From JBCBWG01 sp964579305 (GTDB lineage: Bacteria > Pseudomonadota > Alphaproteobacteria > Rhizobiales > Hyphomicrobiaceae), in assembly GCA_964579305.1 (NCBI GenBank), contig CAZOGY010000014.1, forward strand, positions 1 through 43,455: a stretch of 43,455 bases of DNA, given 5' to 3'. The notes beneath the pieces were generated by a model. The model was given only the letters and a program-made list of their open reading frames with translations, was not told the DNA's origin and did not search any database. Positions within the stretch are counted from its first letter, which is position 1. Each line of letters starts with the position of its first letter. The position numbers and the translations under genes were made by a program. Shown here piece after piece: positions 24,984 through 31,838 of the stretch.

Positions 24984-25065
24984 GTTTTTTAGTCTGCAAC
25001 CGCGAAGCTGTTCGCGGAAAAAACGCTCAACCGCAATCGAGACGGGCCGCGATTACACGCGGCCC
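24984..25065. repeat. Two tandem hairpins upstream of a transporter gene
   Basis: The first is compound: GTTTTTT (24984-24990) pairs with AAAAAAC (25018-25024) around the inner stem CCGCGAA (25000-25006) with TTCGCGG (25011-25017). The second is GGGCCGCG (25044-25051) with CGCGGCCC (25058-25065), loop ATTACA. They could end the upstream transcript or form a structured leader for the transporter at 25177. Confidence 0.6.
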
Positions 25066-25176
25066 ATCGGCCATGCATCGGCAAACGCAACGGGTTCGAC
25101 CCACTCTCGGCGGCGAAAATTTCGTCCAGCCCGCCGTTGTGTCTACGGGACGCGCGAAACCGCGTGAGGCTGTGAC

Positions 25177-26397
25177 GTGAAACCAGCGAGCTTTTCTGAG
25201 CGCGTTGCCTTAATGGCAATGCTGATGTCACTCGTGGCGCTGTCGGTCGACGCGATCCTGCCGGCCATGCAGGCAATCGGGCGTGACTTGTCGGCCGGTT
25301 CGCCCAACGCGCCGCAATACATGATCTCCGCGCTGTTGCTTGGTTTAAGCGTTGGGCAGCTGTTCAGTGGTCCGCTGTCCGACAGCTTTGGGCGACGGCC
25401 GATCATCCAAGCCGGACTGTGCCTGTTCTTCGCGGGCTCGCTTCTGTCGATGATTGCCACCAATTACGAGACCATGCTCGTTGGCCGTTTCCTGCAAGGT
25501 GTCGGGGCCGCGGGGCCGCGCGTCGTTACGATTGCGCTTGTGCGCGACCAGTTTGAGGGCCGGGCGATGGCCCGTGTCATGTCATTCGTGATGACCGTGT
25601 TCATCCTGGTGCCGGCGCTTGCGCCAGCGCTTGGTCAATTGATCATGCTGGTTGCACCGTGGCGGATGATCTTTGGGGCGTTCCTTCTGCTCGCATTGAT
25701 CGCGATCGTTTGGCTGACGCTGCGGCAACCGGAAACCCATCCGCCAGAGCGCCATTTGCCATTGCGGCTCAGCCGTATTGCAGCGGCGTTCGGGGAATGT
25801 TTGAGCCATCCGATCTCGGTTGGTTACATGGTTGCGGCGGGCTTCGTCTTCGGCTCGTTTGTGGGGTTTCTCACCTCTGTGCAGCAGATCTTTAGCGATA
25901 TCTTTCAGGCCGGAGACTGGTTTGCCGCGTACTTTGCCGTGCTTGCCCTGTCGATTGGCGCAGCTTCGATGACCAACGCGCGCATGGTCATGCGGCTTGG
26001 CATGTTGCGGCTATCGGTGACCGCCTTGATTGGTCTTTTGACGATCGCGGTGCTGGGGCTGATGATATCGCTTTGGTCGGGCGGCGCGCCGTCCCTGCCA
26101 ATCGCGATGGCGATCCTGATACCCATTTTCTTCTGCTTTGGCGTTTTGTTCGGAAACTTCAACGCGCAGGCAATGCAGCCGATGGGGCATATTGCGGGCT
26201 CCGCCTCCGCGGTCATCGCCGCGACAACGTCGTTGATCGCCGTCTCGTTTGGGACCTATGTCGGGCAACGATTTGACGGCACGCTGGTGCCGCTTTTCAC
26301 CGGCTTTGTGATTGCCTCATTGGTGGCGGGGCTTGTGCTCTTGGCGGCCGAAACGGTCAACGCTCGGCGCCATCCGCTATCGGGGACCGACGCGTAG
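25177..26397 (+). CDS. Bcr/CflA-type major facilitator efflux transporter
   Basis: A 406-residue, 12-helix major facilitator superfamily protein starting at a GTG. The drug:proton antiporter (DHA1) signature is present in helices 1-5: LSVDAILPAMQAIGRDL in helix 1, GQLFSGPLSDSFGRRP in the loop 2-3 motif, and GRFLQGVGAAGPRVVTIALVRD in helices 4-5. It probably exports drugs or small metabolites from the cytoplasm using the proton gradient. The substrate cannot be inferred. Hairpins at 24984-25065 lie upstream. It ends 134 bases before the methyltransferase gene. Confidence 0.9.
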   Translation: MKPASFSERVALMAMLMSLVALSVDAILPAMQAIGRDLSAGSPNAPQYMISALLLGLSVGQLFSGPLSDSFGRRPIIQAGLCLFFAGSLLSMIATNYETMLVGRFLQGVGAAGPRVVTIALVRDQFEGRAMARVMSFVMTVFILVPALAPALGQLIMLVAPWRMIFGAFLLLALIAIVWLTLRQPETHPPERHLPLRLSRIAAAFGECLSHPISVGYMVAAGFVFGSFVGFLTSVQQIFSDIFQAGDWFAAYFAVLALSIGAASMTNARMVMRLGMLRLSVTALIGLLTIAVLGLMISLWSGGAPSLPIAMAILIPIFFCFGVLFGNFNAQAMQPMGHIAGSASAVIAATTSLIAVSFGTYVGQRFDGTLVPLFTGFVIASLVAGLVLLAAETVNARRHPLSGTDA

Positions 26398-26465
26398 CGG
26401 CGTCTGACAGCGCAACTATCGGGCCGTGCGATGAGGTCTTTTCCTGGCCGAACAACGCGCCCATA

Positions 26466-26513
26466 GCATCATCCGATCTGCGGAGCGCAAAGCGATTCCG
26501 TGAAATCGGATAT
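26466..26513 (+). repeat. Dispersed palindromic repeat, family 2, copy 2
   Basis: Matches the reverse complement of 12545-12588 and the segment 43371-43413. The ends pair as ATCCGAT (26471-26477) with ATCGGAT (26505-26511). It lies 18 bases upstream of the methyltransferase start, so it would be in that gene's leader or promoter. Confidence 0.75.
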
Positions 26514-26531
26514 TTCTCTAGGGTCCTGGAT

Positions 26532-27341
26532 ATGAGCAAGCCAACCGTCCAAGAGCAGTTCGGGCCAAACGCCGCGAACTACGTCACATCACCGGTCCAC
26601 GCCAAGGGCGCATCGCTTCAGCGGCTCGTTGCGTTAACCGCGCCGAAGCCCGACTGGTCCGTCTTGGATATCGCGACCGGGGCCGGGCATACGGCTTTGA
26701 CGTTCGCACCGCACGTCGCGAGCGTCATCGCAAGCGACGTAACGGCGGAGATGCTGCGCGAAGCCGAGACGCTGGCAAAGGCGCGGGGGCTGTCCAACGT
26801 CACCTGTCAAACTGCCGACGCGATGGCGCTGCCGTTTGAAGCTGGCGCGTTCGACCTGGTAACCTGCCGCATCGCGCCGCATCACTTTCCCGATATTCCC
26901 GCCTTCGTGGCGGAGGTTGCGCGCGTGCTCAAAGCCGGCGGCACATTCGCGCTGGTCGACAACCTAAGCCCCGATGCGGCGACCTCGCCCGCTTATGATC
27001 CGGACGCTCTTGCCGAAGCCCGTGACCTTCATAATGCTTTTGAGGCTGAACGCGATCCAAGCCATGCGCGTGCCCTATCGCAAAGCGAATGGATTGCGGC
27101 CGTGGAAGGAGCGGGATTGCGCGTGCGCCATACTGAGCACCTGGCGAAGACCATGAACTTGAAGCTCTGGTGCGATACGCTTTCGGTATCCGACGCAACG
27201 CGGCGAAGCCTTCGTGGCAGACTGGAGGCTGCTACACCGGCCTTGCGCGCGTTTCTCAAACCAACACTCGGCGTCGCCGATGACGACAGCGACACGACAT
27301 TTGAGCTGACCGAACTCTTGCTGATCGCCGACAAGGCATGA
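26532..27341 (+). CDS. Class I SAM-dependent methyltransferase
   Basis: A 269-residue Rossmann-type methyltransferase of the UbiE/Methyltransf_11 kind. Motif I, VLDIATGAGH (44-53), binds S-adenosylmethionine. Acidic motif II is in VIASDVTAEML, and the post-motif region reads TADAMALPFEAGAFDLVTC followed by RIAPHHF. The substrate is not evident; a small molecule is more likely than DNA or rRNA. AGGG lies upstream of the ATG. It is flanked by the transporter and the secreted zincin gene, and no pathway context points to a role. Confidence 0.88.
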   Translation: MSKPTVQEQFGPNAANYVTSPVHAKGASLQRLVALTAPKPDWSVLDIATGAGHTALTFAPHVASVIASDVTAEMLREAETLAKARGLSNVTCQTADAMALPFEAGAFDLVTCRIAPHHFPDIPAFVAEVARVLKAGGTFALVDNLSPDAATSPAYDPDALAEARDLHNAFEAERDPSHARALSQSEWIAAVEGAGLRVRHTEHLAKTMNLKLWCDTLSVSDATRRSLRGRLEAATPALRAFLKPTLGVADDDSDTTFELTELLLIADKA

Positions 27342-27586
27342 CGCACGCCGCCTTTTGAGCGTCCGAATTGATTGCTGCCTGACGCAGCGGCTCCGCGCAA
27401 AACGGTCGAAAGCGCGGCGGCTCAGGCTTTTTCTCAGGGCTGTGGAAACCGGGCATCGCGGCCGAAATGGACACGCCGCGTTGATGACGGGCACCAAATC
27501 GTCTGCATTACTCCACGTTACCGCCATGGGAAGCGCCAGTTTCGGCAGCACTAGATGTGAAAGAAACGTCGCGTTCACCATTCGGC

Positions 27587-27604
27587 CTGATCATTCGTGA
27601 TCAG
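27587..27604. promoter_or_regulatory. Perfect hairpin with TTCG loop
   Basis: CTGATCA (27587-27593) and TGATCAG (27598-27604) flank a TTCG tetraloop, 30 bases upstream of the zincin-like gene. As RNA it would be a very stable hairpin; as DNA it is a pair of TGATCA half-sites that a regulator could bind. Confidence 0.45.
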
Positions 27605-27633
27605 AGGTTATTCCGCATTCTGTGGGGGATTGC

Positions 27634-28179
27634 GTGATCGCTTTGGGACCCGTCGGACGACATCTTTGTGCGCGATCGCGCGCTGCTGCGCTTAGGGTTG
27701 TTGCTGGCTTGCTGTCGCTATGCCTGGGCGCGTCGGTTTGCGCTGCCCAGGCTCCGACACCGGAAACCTATGCCGAAACCGTCGGTGGTCAGATTATCGC
27801 GGCAGGCGATCTGATGATCGATTCGGTCGCCATGCGCTGTGGCCGGCGGCCAACCGTGCTCGATGTCCATCTGGATGATTTTGGCGCGGCTTATCCGGGT
27901 TTCGTGATCCTCAATCCGCGGCTGTTGGCGCGCGTGTCGACGCCGGTGAAGCTTTGGATTTACGCGCACGAGTGCGGTCATCAATACCGCGGGCCGGACG
28001 AAACGCGGGCGGATTGTTTTGCTGTACAGCGCGGCCGCCGCTACGGCTGGCTGGACAGCGACGGGCTGGAACAGGTGTGCCGGTTTATTTCGCCGGCGCG
28101 CAGCAGCATGATGCATCTTTCGGGATCACGGCGCTGCGCAATCATGCGTCAGTGCTTTTATGACCGGAAGGTCTGGTAA
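27634..28179 (+). CDS. Secreted zincin-like protein of unknown function
   Basis: An 181-residue protein from the GTG at 27634, which has GGGGG five bases upstream; the GTG at 27622 is less well placed. A signal peptide ends near residue 37 (LRVVAGLLSLCLGASVCAA). The mature part contains HECGH (112-116), followed by E123 and D127 in ETRAD. The spacing HExGH-x6-ExxAD is typical of zinc-dependent peptidase-like domains. Eight or so cysteines suggest disulfides in the periplasm. The protein is small for a full protease, so it may be a compact peptidase or a metal-binding remnant. The target is unknown. Confidence 0.7.
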   Translation: MIALGPVGRHLCARSRAAALRVVAGLLSLCLGASVCAAQAPTPETYAETVGGQIIAAGDLMIDSVAMRCGRRPTVLDVHLDDFGAAYPGFVILNPRLLARVSTPVKLWIYAHECGHQYRGPDETRADCFAVQRGRRYGWLDSDGLEQVCRFISPARSSMMHLSGSRRCAIMRQCFYDRKVW

Positions 28180-28316
28180 CCACGCACACTTTGCGAACCA
28201 CCGCGATCCGGGCTAATTGTTCGGTCTGGCCGCTTCTGGCGCTTGCACTGAGCGCAAAGGTACGCGCGCCACAACCCACAATGCACGCCAACACAACACG
28301 CCGGGGCGGGAGACGC

Positions 28317-28922
28317 ATGGATAAATTCACGACACTAACGGGCGTTGCGGCCCCGCTGCCAATGATCAACGTCGACACTGACGCGATCATCCCAAAGCAA
28401 TTCCTCAAAACGATCAAGCGCACGGGTCTCGGCAAATCGCTGTTTCACGAATTGCGTTTTCATGAAGATGGCTCGGAGAAAGAGGATTTCGTCCTCAACA
28501 AACCGGCCTATCGGAATGCGGAAATCCTGGTCGCTGGCGACAATTTCGGATGCGGCTCAAGTCGCGAACATGCGCCATGGGCGCTGAAGGACTTCGGCAT
28601 CAAATGCGTGATTTCAACGTCGTTTGCTGACATCTTTTATAACAACTGCTTCAAGAACGGGATCCTGCCGATCAAACTCCCGCAGGAAGACCTCGACAGA
28701 CTGATGGATGATGCAGAGCGCGGCGCCAACGCGGTCGTTACCGTCGATTTGGAAACGCAAGAAATCCGCGGGCCTGATGGTGGTGTGATCAAATTCGACA
28801 TTGACCCGTTCCGCAAGCACTGCCTGCTGAATGGCTTGGATGATATCGGCCTCACGATGGAGCGCGCTGATAAGATTTCGGATTATGAGAAATCTGCCGC
28901 AGCGTCTCGTCCGTGGGCGTGA
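28317..28922 (+). CDS. leuD: 3-isopropylmalate dehydratase small subunit
   Basis: Small subunit of isopropylmalate isomerase, partner of LeuC. I chose the ATG at 28317 because GGGAG lies five bases upstream and the protein begins MDKFTTLTGVAAPLPM, giving the family length of 201 residues; the open frame extends 42 codons further upstream without support. Hallmarks are NVDTDAIIPKQFL and GDNFGCGSSREHAPWAL. It acts in the cytoplasm in leucine synthesis. No leuB follows: the dehydrogenase at 30025 belongs to a different subfamily. Confidence 0.96.
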   Translation: MDKFTTLTGVAAPLPMINVDTDAIIPKQFLKTIKRTGLGKSLFHELRFHEDGSEKEDFVLNKPAYRNAEILVAGDNFGCGSSREHAPWALKDFGIKCVISTSFADIFYNNCFKNGILPIKLPQEDLDRLMDDAERGANAVVTVDLETQEIRGPDGGVIKFDIDPFRKHCLLNGLDDIGLTMERADKISDYEKSAAASRPWA

Positions 28923-28953
28923 TCGCGACCTGGTCTCGTTTTCGGGTTGGCAT

Positions 28954-28982
28954 GGCGTCTTTACGCGATATGTAAAGACGCC
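28954..28982. terminator. Hairpin after leuD
   Basis: GGCGTCTTTAC (28954-28964) pairs perfectly with GTAAAGACGCC (28972-28982) around a 7-base loop, 32 bases after the leuD stop. There is no thymine run, so it may be a Rho-dependent 3' end, a transcript stabiliser or an operator for the next gene. Confidence 0.5.
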
Positions 28983-29031
28983 GCGCGTCTTACCCGGCCA
29001 GTCCAGACGGTAAGTGTGAAGATCTTCGTTT

Positions 29032-29844
29032 ATGCGTATTTTTTTACTCGGGCTGTTGGTTCTGATTGCGATTGCGCGCCCAGCGTTGGCCTGTGGGACG
29101 GGTGGCAAATGCGTTTTGCCCGATGGACGCTATTATTATGCCCTCGTCCCCGACCAATCGGAGCGTGACCGGCCCTTTGGTGCGCTGATCTATGCGCACG
29201 GTTTGGGTGGGACTGGGCGCGGGCCGATGCGCAGCCGCCGATTTGCCGGGCTAGCGGCACATTTCGATCTCGCCTTGATCTCCCTGAAATCGGTGGGGGC
29301 GGCTTGGGCGATGGCCGGATCACCGTGGCAAGACCCAACAAAGCGCATCGACGAAATCGCGTATATCCGCGCGGTTTTGAGCGACGCGGCACAACGGTTT
29401 GGGATCGATCCGGCCCGGCGCGTCATGACCGGTTTTTCAGCCGGCGGCCAATTGACATGGGTGACGGCCTGCAAAATGTCGCGTGAGTTTGCAGCTTTCA
29501 TCCCGATGGCGGGGACATTCTGGCAACCTATTCCAAGCACTTGCCGCGCCCCAGCGCGCAGTCTTGTTCACATTCACGGGCGCTACGATCGCGTTGTTCC
29601 GGTTGCGGGAAAGCCAAAAGGTCCCTTCATGCGCGGGAATGTCCACGACGTGTTGGCCATGTATTCCAAGCATGGACAATTCGGGAATGCCCAAAGGCGC
29701 ATCGCTGGCGAGCTTGATTGCGCAAAGCGCCGAAATCAGAATGGTGATTTGCTGACGCTTTGTTTGTTTGAAGGCGGACATCGCCTCCGGGTTGAACATA
29801 TTGGTCTGGCCTTAAGCTTTTTGCGCGAAGCCGGCCGCCTGTAG
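29032..29844 (+). CDS. Secreted alpha/beta hydrolase, PHB-depolymerase/LpqC-like
   Basis: A 270-residue exported esterase-like protein. The signal peptide (1-20) ends in ALA before C21; a lipoprotein is possible but the lipobox is weak. The alpha/beta-hydrolase triad can be placed: nucleophile S136 in GFSAGGQ, D186 in HGRYDRVVP and H250 in EGGHRL. The oxyanion region is YAHGLGG (54-60). The closest families are extracellular polyhydroxybutyrate depolymerase-like and feruloyl-esterase-like proteins. The real substrate is unknown, and no starch- or polymer-binding domain is attached. Confidence 0.85.
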   Translation: MRIFLLGLLVLIAIARPALACGTGGKCVLPDGRYYYALVPDQSERDRPFGALIYAHGLGGTGRGPMRSRRFAGLAAHFDLALISLKSVGAAWAMAGSPWQDPTKRIDEIAYIRAVLSDAAQRFGIDPARRVMTGFSAGGQLTWVTACKMSREFAAFIPMAGTFWQPIPSTCRAPARSLVHIHGRYDRVVPVAGKPKGPFMRGNVHDVLAMYSKHGQFGNAQRRIAGELDCAKRRNQNGDLLTLCLFEGGHRLRVEHIGLALSFLREAGRL

Positions 29845-30024
29845 GACCGTTTTTATCCCATCATTCGCGCTGGCCGGACCACGACACGATTTCGCGTTTC
29901 GCTTGACCGGGCCGATCGCGCTGTGTGCGGCGGGTCATATCTGCCAAGCTTACGCGTTCATGCTTGCGCCCGTGACGACCGGCCTGCAATCGGTATAACA
30001 GACCGATGACACATTGGGGGGACT

Positions 30025-31101
30025 ATGAAAACGTATCGTATCGCGGCCATTCCAGGTGACGGTATTGGCGGTGAAGTCATCTCGGCCGGCGTCGACGTGC
30101 TCAATGCCGTTTCAGAGAAAGACGCTGGCTTTCGGTTTTCTTTCGACCACTTCGATTGGGGCGGTGATTACTACCTCAAGCACGGCCGCATGATGCCGGA
30201 GGATGGGCGCGACCAGATCAAGGATCACGATGCGATCCTGTTCGGCTCGGCTGGACATCCCGACATTCCCGATCACATCACGCTGTGGGGCCTGCGGCTG
30301 GCGATTTGCCAACCGTTTGATCAGTACGCCAATGTCCGGCCGACGCGTGTCCTGCCGGGCATCACATCGCCGCTGCGTGCGGTCAATGCCGACGAAATCA
30401 ACTGGGTGATCGTGCGCGAAAACTCGGAAGGCGAGTATGCCGGGGTTGGCGGTCGCGTGCATCAGGGCTCGCCGCTGGAAGCTGCAACCGATGTCGCGAT
30501 GTTCACGCGCCCGGGCGTTGAACGCATCATGCGGTTTGCCTTCCGCCTCGCGCAGTCGCGGCCCCGCAAGCTTCTGACGGTTGTCACGAAGTCCAACGCG
30601 CAGCGCCACGCCATGGTGATGTGGGACGAGATCGCAGCCGAAATCGCGCCAGAGTTTCCCGATGTGACGTGGGACAAAATGCTGGTCGATGCGATGACGA
30701 TGCGCATGGTGGCCAAGCCGCAGTCGATCGATACGGTTGTGGCGACCAACCTGCACGCCGACATCCTGTCTGATCTTGCGGCGGCGCTGTCTGGTTCGCT
30801 CGGGATTGCGCCAACGGCCAACCTCAACCCTGAGCGGGCATATCCGTCCATGTTTGAACCGATCCACGGCTCCGCCTTCGACATCATGGGCAAGGGCATT
30901 GCCAACCCGATCGGGACGTTCTGGTCGGCGGTGATGATGCTTGAGCACCTCGGCGAACCGGCGGCGGCCTCGCGTTTGATGGCGGCGATCGAGACGGTCA
31001 CGGCCGATCCGCGTACCCACACGCCAGACTTAGGCGGGCAAGCACGCACCCAAGATGTCACGGAGGCCGTCACCGCAGCCATTCGCGGACGCAACGACTG
31101 A
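30025..31101 (+). CDS. TtuC/DmlA-type decarboxylating dehydrogenase (tartrate or D-malate)
   Basis: A 358-residue member of the isocitrate/isopropylmalate dehydrogenase family. GGGGGG lies upstream of the ATG. NAD-family landmarks are IPGDGIGGEV at the N-terminus, ENSEGEYAG, NLHADILSDLAAALSGSLG and EPIHGSAFDIMGKGIANP. The segment FDWGGDYYLKHGRMMPEDG and LRLAICQPFDQYANVRP point to the tartrate/D-malate dehydrogenase subfamily rather than LeuB, despite nearby leuC and leuD. It would oxidise and decarboxylate a 2-hydroxy diacid with NAD. A terminator follows at 31152-31183. Confidence 0.85.
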   Translation: MKTYRIAAIPGDGIGGEVISAGVDVLNAVSEKDAGFRFSFDHFDWGGDYYLKHGRMMPEDGRDQIKDHDAILFGSAGHPDIPDHITLWGLRLAICQPFDQYANVRPTRVLPGITSPLRAVNADEINWVIVRENSEGEYAGVGGRVHQGSPLEAATDVAMFTRPGVERIMRFAFRLAQSRPRKLLTVVTKSNAQRHAMVMWDEIAAEIAPEFPDVTWDKMLVDAMTMRMVAKPQSIDTVVATNLHADILSDLAAALSGSLGIAPTANLNPERAYPSMFEPIHGSAFDIMGKGIANPIGTFWSAVMMLEHLGEPAAASRLMAAIETVTADPRTHTPDLGGQARTQDVTEAVTAAIRGRND

Positions 31102-31151
31102 GCGCAAAGTGCGCCGTCGCAGTGGCCAGTGGTCGGTGGGCGGCAAGAGAG

Positions 31152-31183
31152 ATGGGCGTGCATCCGTACGCCCATGAATTTTT
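31152..31183 (+). terminator. Intrinsic transcription terminator
   Basis: ATGGGCGT (31152-31159) pairs with ACGCCCAT (31168-31175), followed by GAA and five thymines (31179-31183). It lies 50 bases after the dehydrogenase stop codon and separates that gene from the UspA-BCCT unit. Confidence 0.75.
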
Positions 31184-31194
31184 CATAGCCGTTA

Positions 31195-31210
31195 CGACAT
31201 TAATATGTCG
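31195..31210. promoter_or_regulatory. Palindromic site upstream of uspA
   Basis: CGACAT (31195-31200) and ATGTCG (31205-31210) are inverted around TAAT. The site is AT-rich compared with its surroundings and lies 24 bases before the FNR-like box. It may be a second operator, but the arms are short. Confidence 0.35.
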
Positions 31211-31233
31211 ACTGACTTCTCCAATTTTTGGCA

Positions 31234-31247
31234 TTGAATGCGATCAA
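31234..31247. promoter_or_regulatory. FNR/FixK-like box upstream of uspA
   Basis: TTGAA-TGCG-ATCAA matches the FNR/FixK consensus TTGAT-N4-ATCAA at nine of ten positions. It lies 96 bases before the UspA start, a suitable place for class II activation with a leader of about 50-60 bases. This predicts induction under low oxygen, which is common for Usp genes. Confidence 0.5.
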
Positions 31248-31342
31248 TGTTACAGTGAAAACATGCGTTTCTAAACTGACGTTGAATGACTTCAGACAAC
31301 GGCTTCAGGCAGCGACTTCTGGTCGCTTGAAAGGGAGGGGTT

Positions 31343-31756
31343 TTGTTCCGAACGATTCTGGTTCCTGTTGATTTGGCCCATCGTGATTTTCTTGAGAAAT
31401 CACTGGGCGTTGCCGCCGTCATGGCGAAGACCTTCAGCGCCGAAATCACCTACGTTGGGGTGACATCCGGTGCACCATCAGCGGTCGCGCATAATCCCGA
31501 CGAATACGCCGACAAGCTCGCTGCCTTCGCCGCCGAACAGGCGGCAAAGCACGGCATCAGCGCGACGTCCAAAGCCTACACGGCTCATGATCCATCGATC
31601 CAGCTGGACACGGTCCTGATGAAGGCGATCGCGGAATTGGGCGCGGAACTCGTGGTCATGGCGTCGCATGCGCCAACCATCGCTGATTACGTCTGGCCGT
31701 CGAACGGCGGGACGATCGCGAGCCACGCCAACGTTTCCGTTCTTATCGTCCGCTGA
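31343..31756 (+). CDS. Universal stress protein A family
   Basis: A 137-residue single UspA domain starting at a TTG, with GGGAGG just upstream. The first strand, FRTILVPVDLAH, and the last, NVSVLIVR, are typical. The canonical ATP-binding G-x2-G-x9-G[ST] stretch is not kept; the region reads SHAPTIADYVWPSNGGTIASH. It may therefore bind no nucleotide or bind it differently. It lies 82 bases upstream of a BCCT transporter on the same strand with no terminator between, so the two probably form one stress-responsive unit. The FNR-like box at 31234 may control it. Confidence 0.88.
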   Translation: MFRTILVPVDLAHRDFLEKSLGVAAVMAKTFSAEITYVGVTSGAPSAVAHNPDEYADKLAAFAAEQAAKHGISATSKAYTAHDPSIQLDTVLMKAIAELGAELVVMASHAPTIADYVWPSNGGTIASHANVSVLIVR

Positions 31757-31838
31757 ACAAAGCCGTTTCCGGCGCGTTTCCGAGGCATGCTTCGCGTCGG
31801 CGGCCTTTTCACGCGCGTGCAAAGATCCAGGAGATTTC

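Noticed and set aside
30025..31101. Calling the dehydrogenase leuB
   Set aside because: The N-terminal substrate region (DWGGDYYLKHGRMMPEDG) and the arginine region fit the tartrate/D-malate dehydrogenase subfamily.
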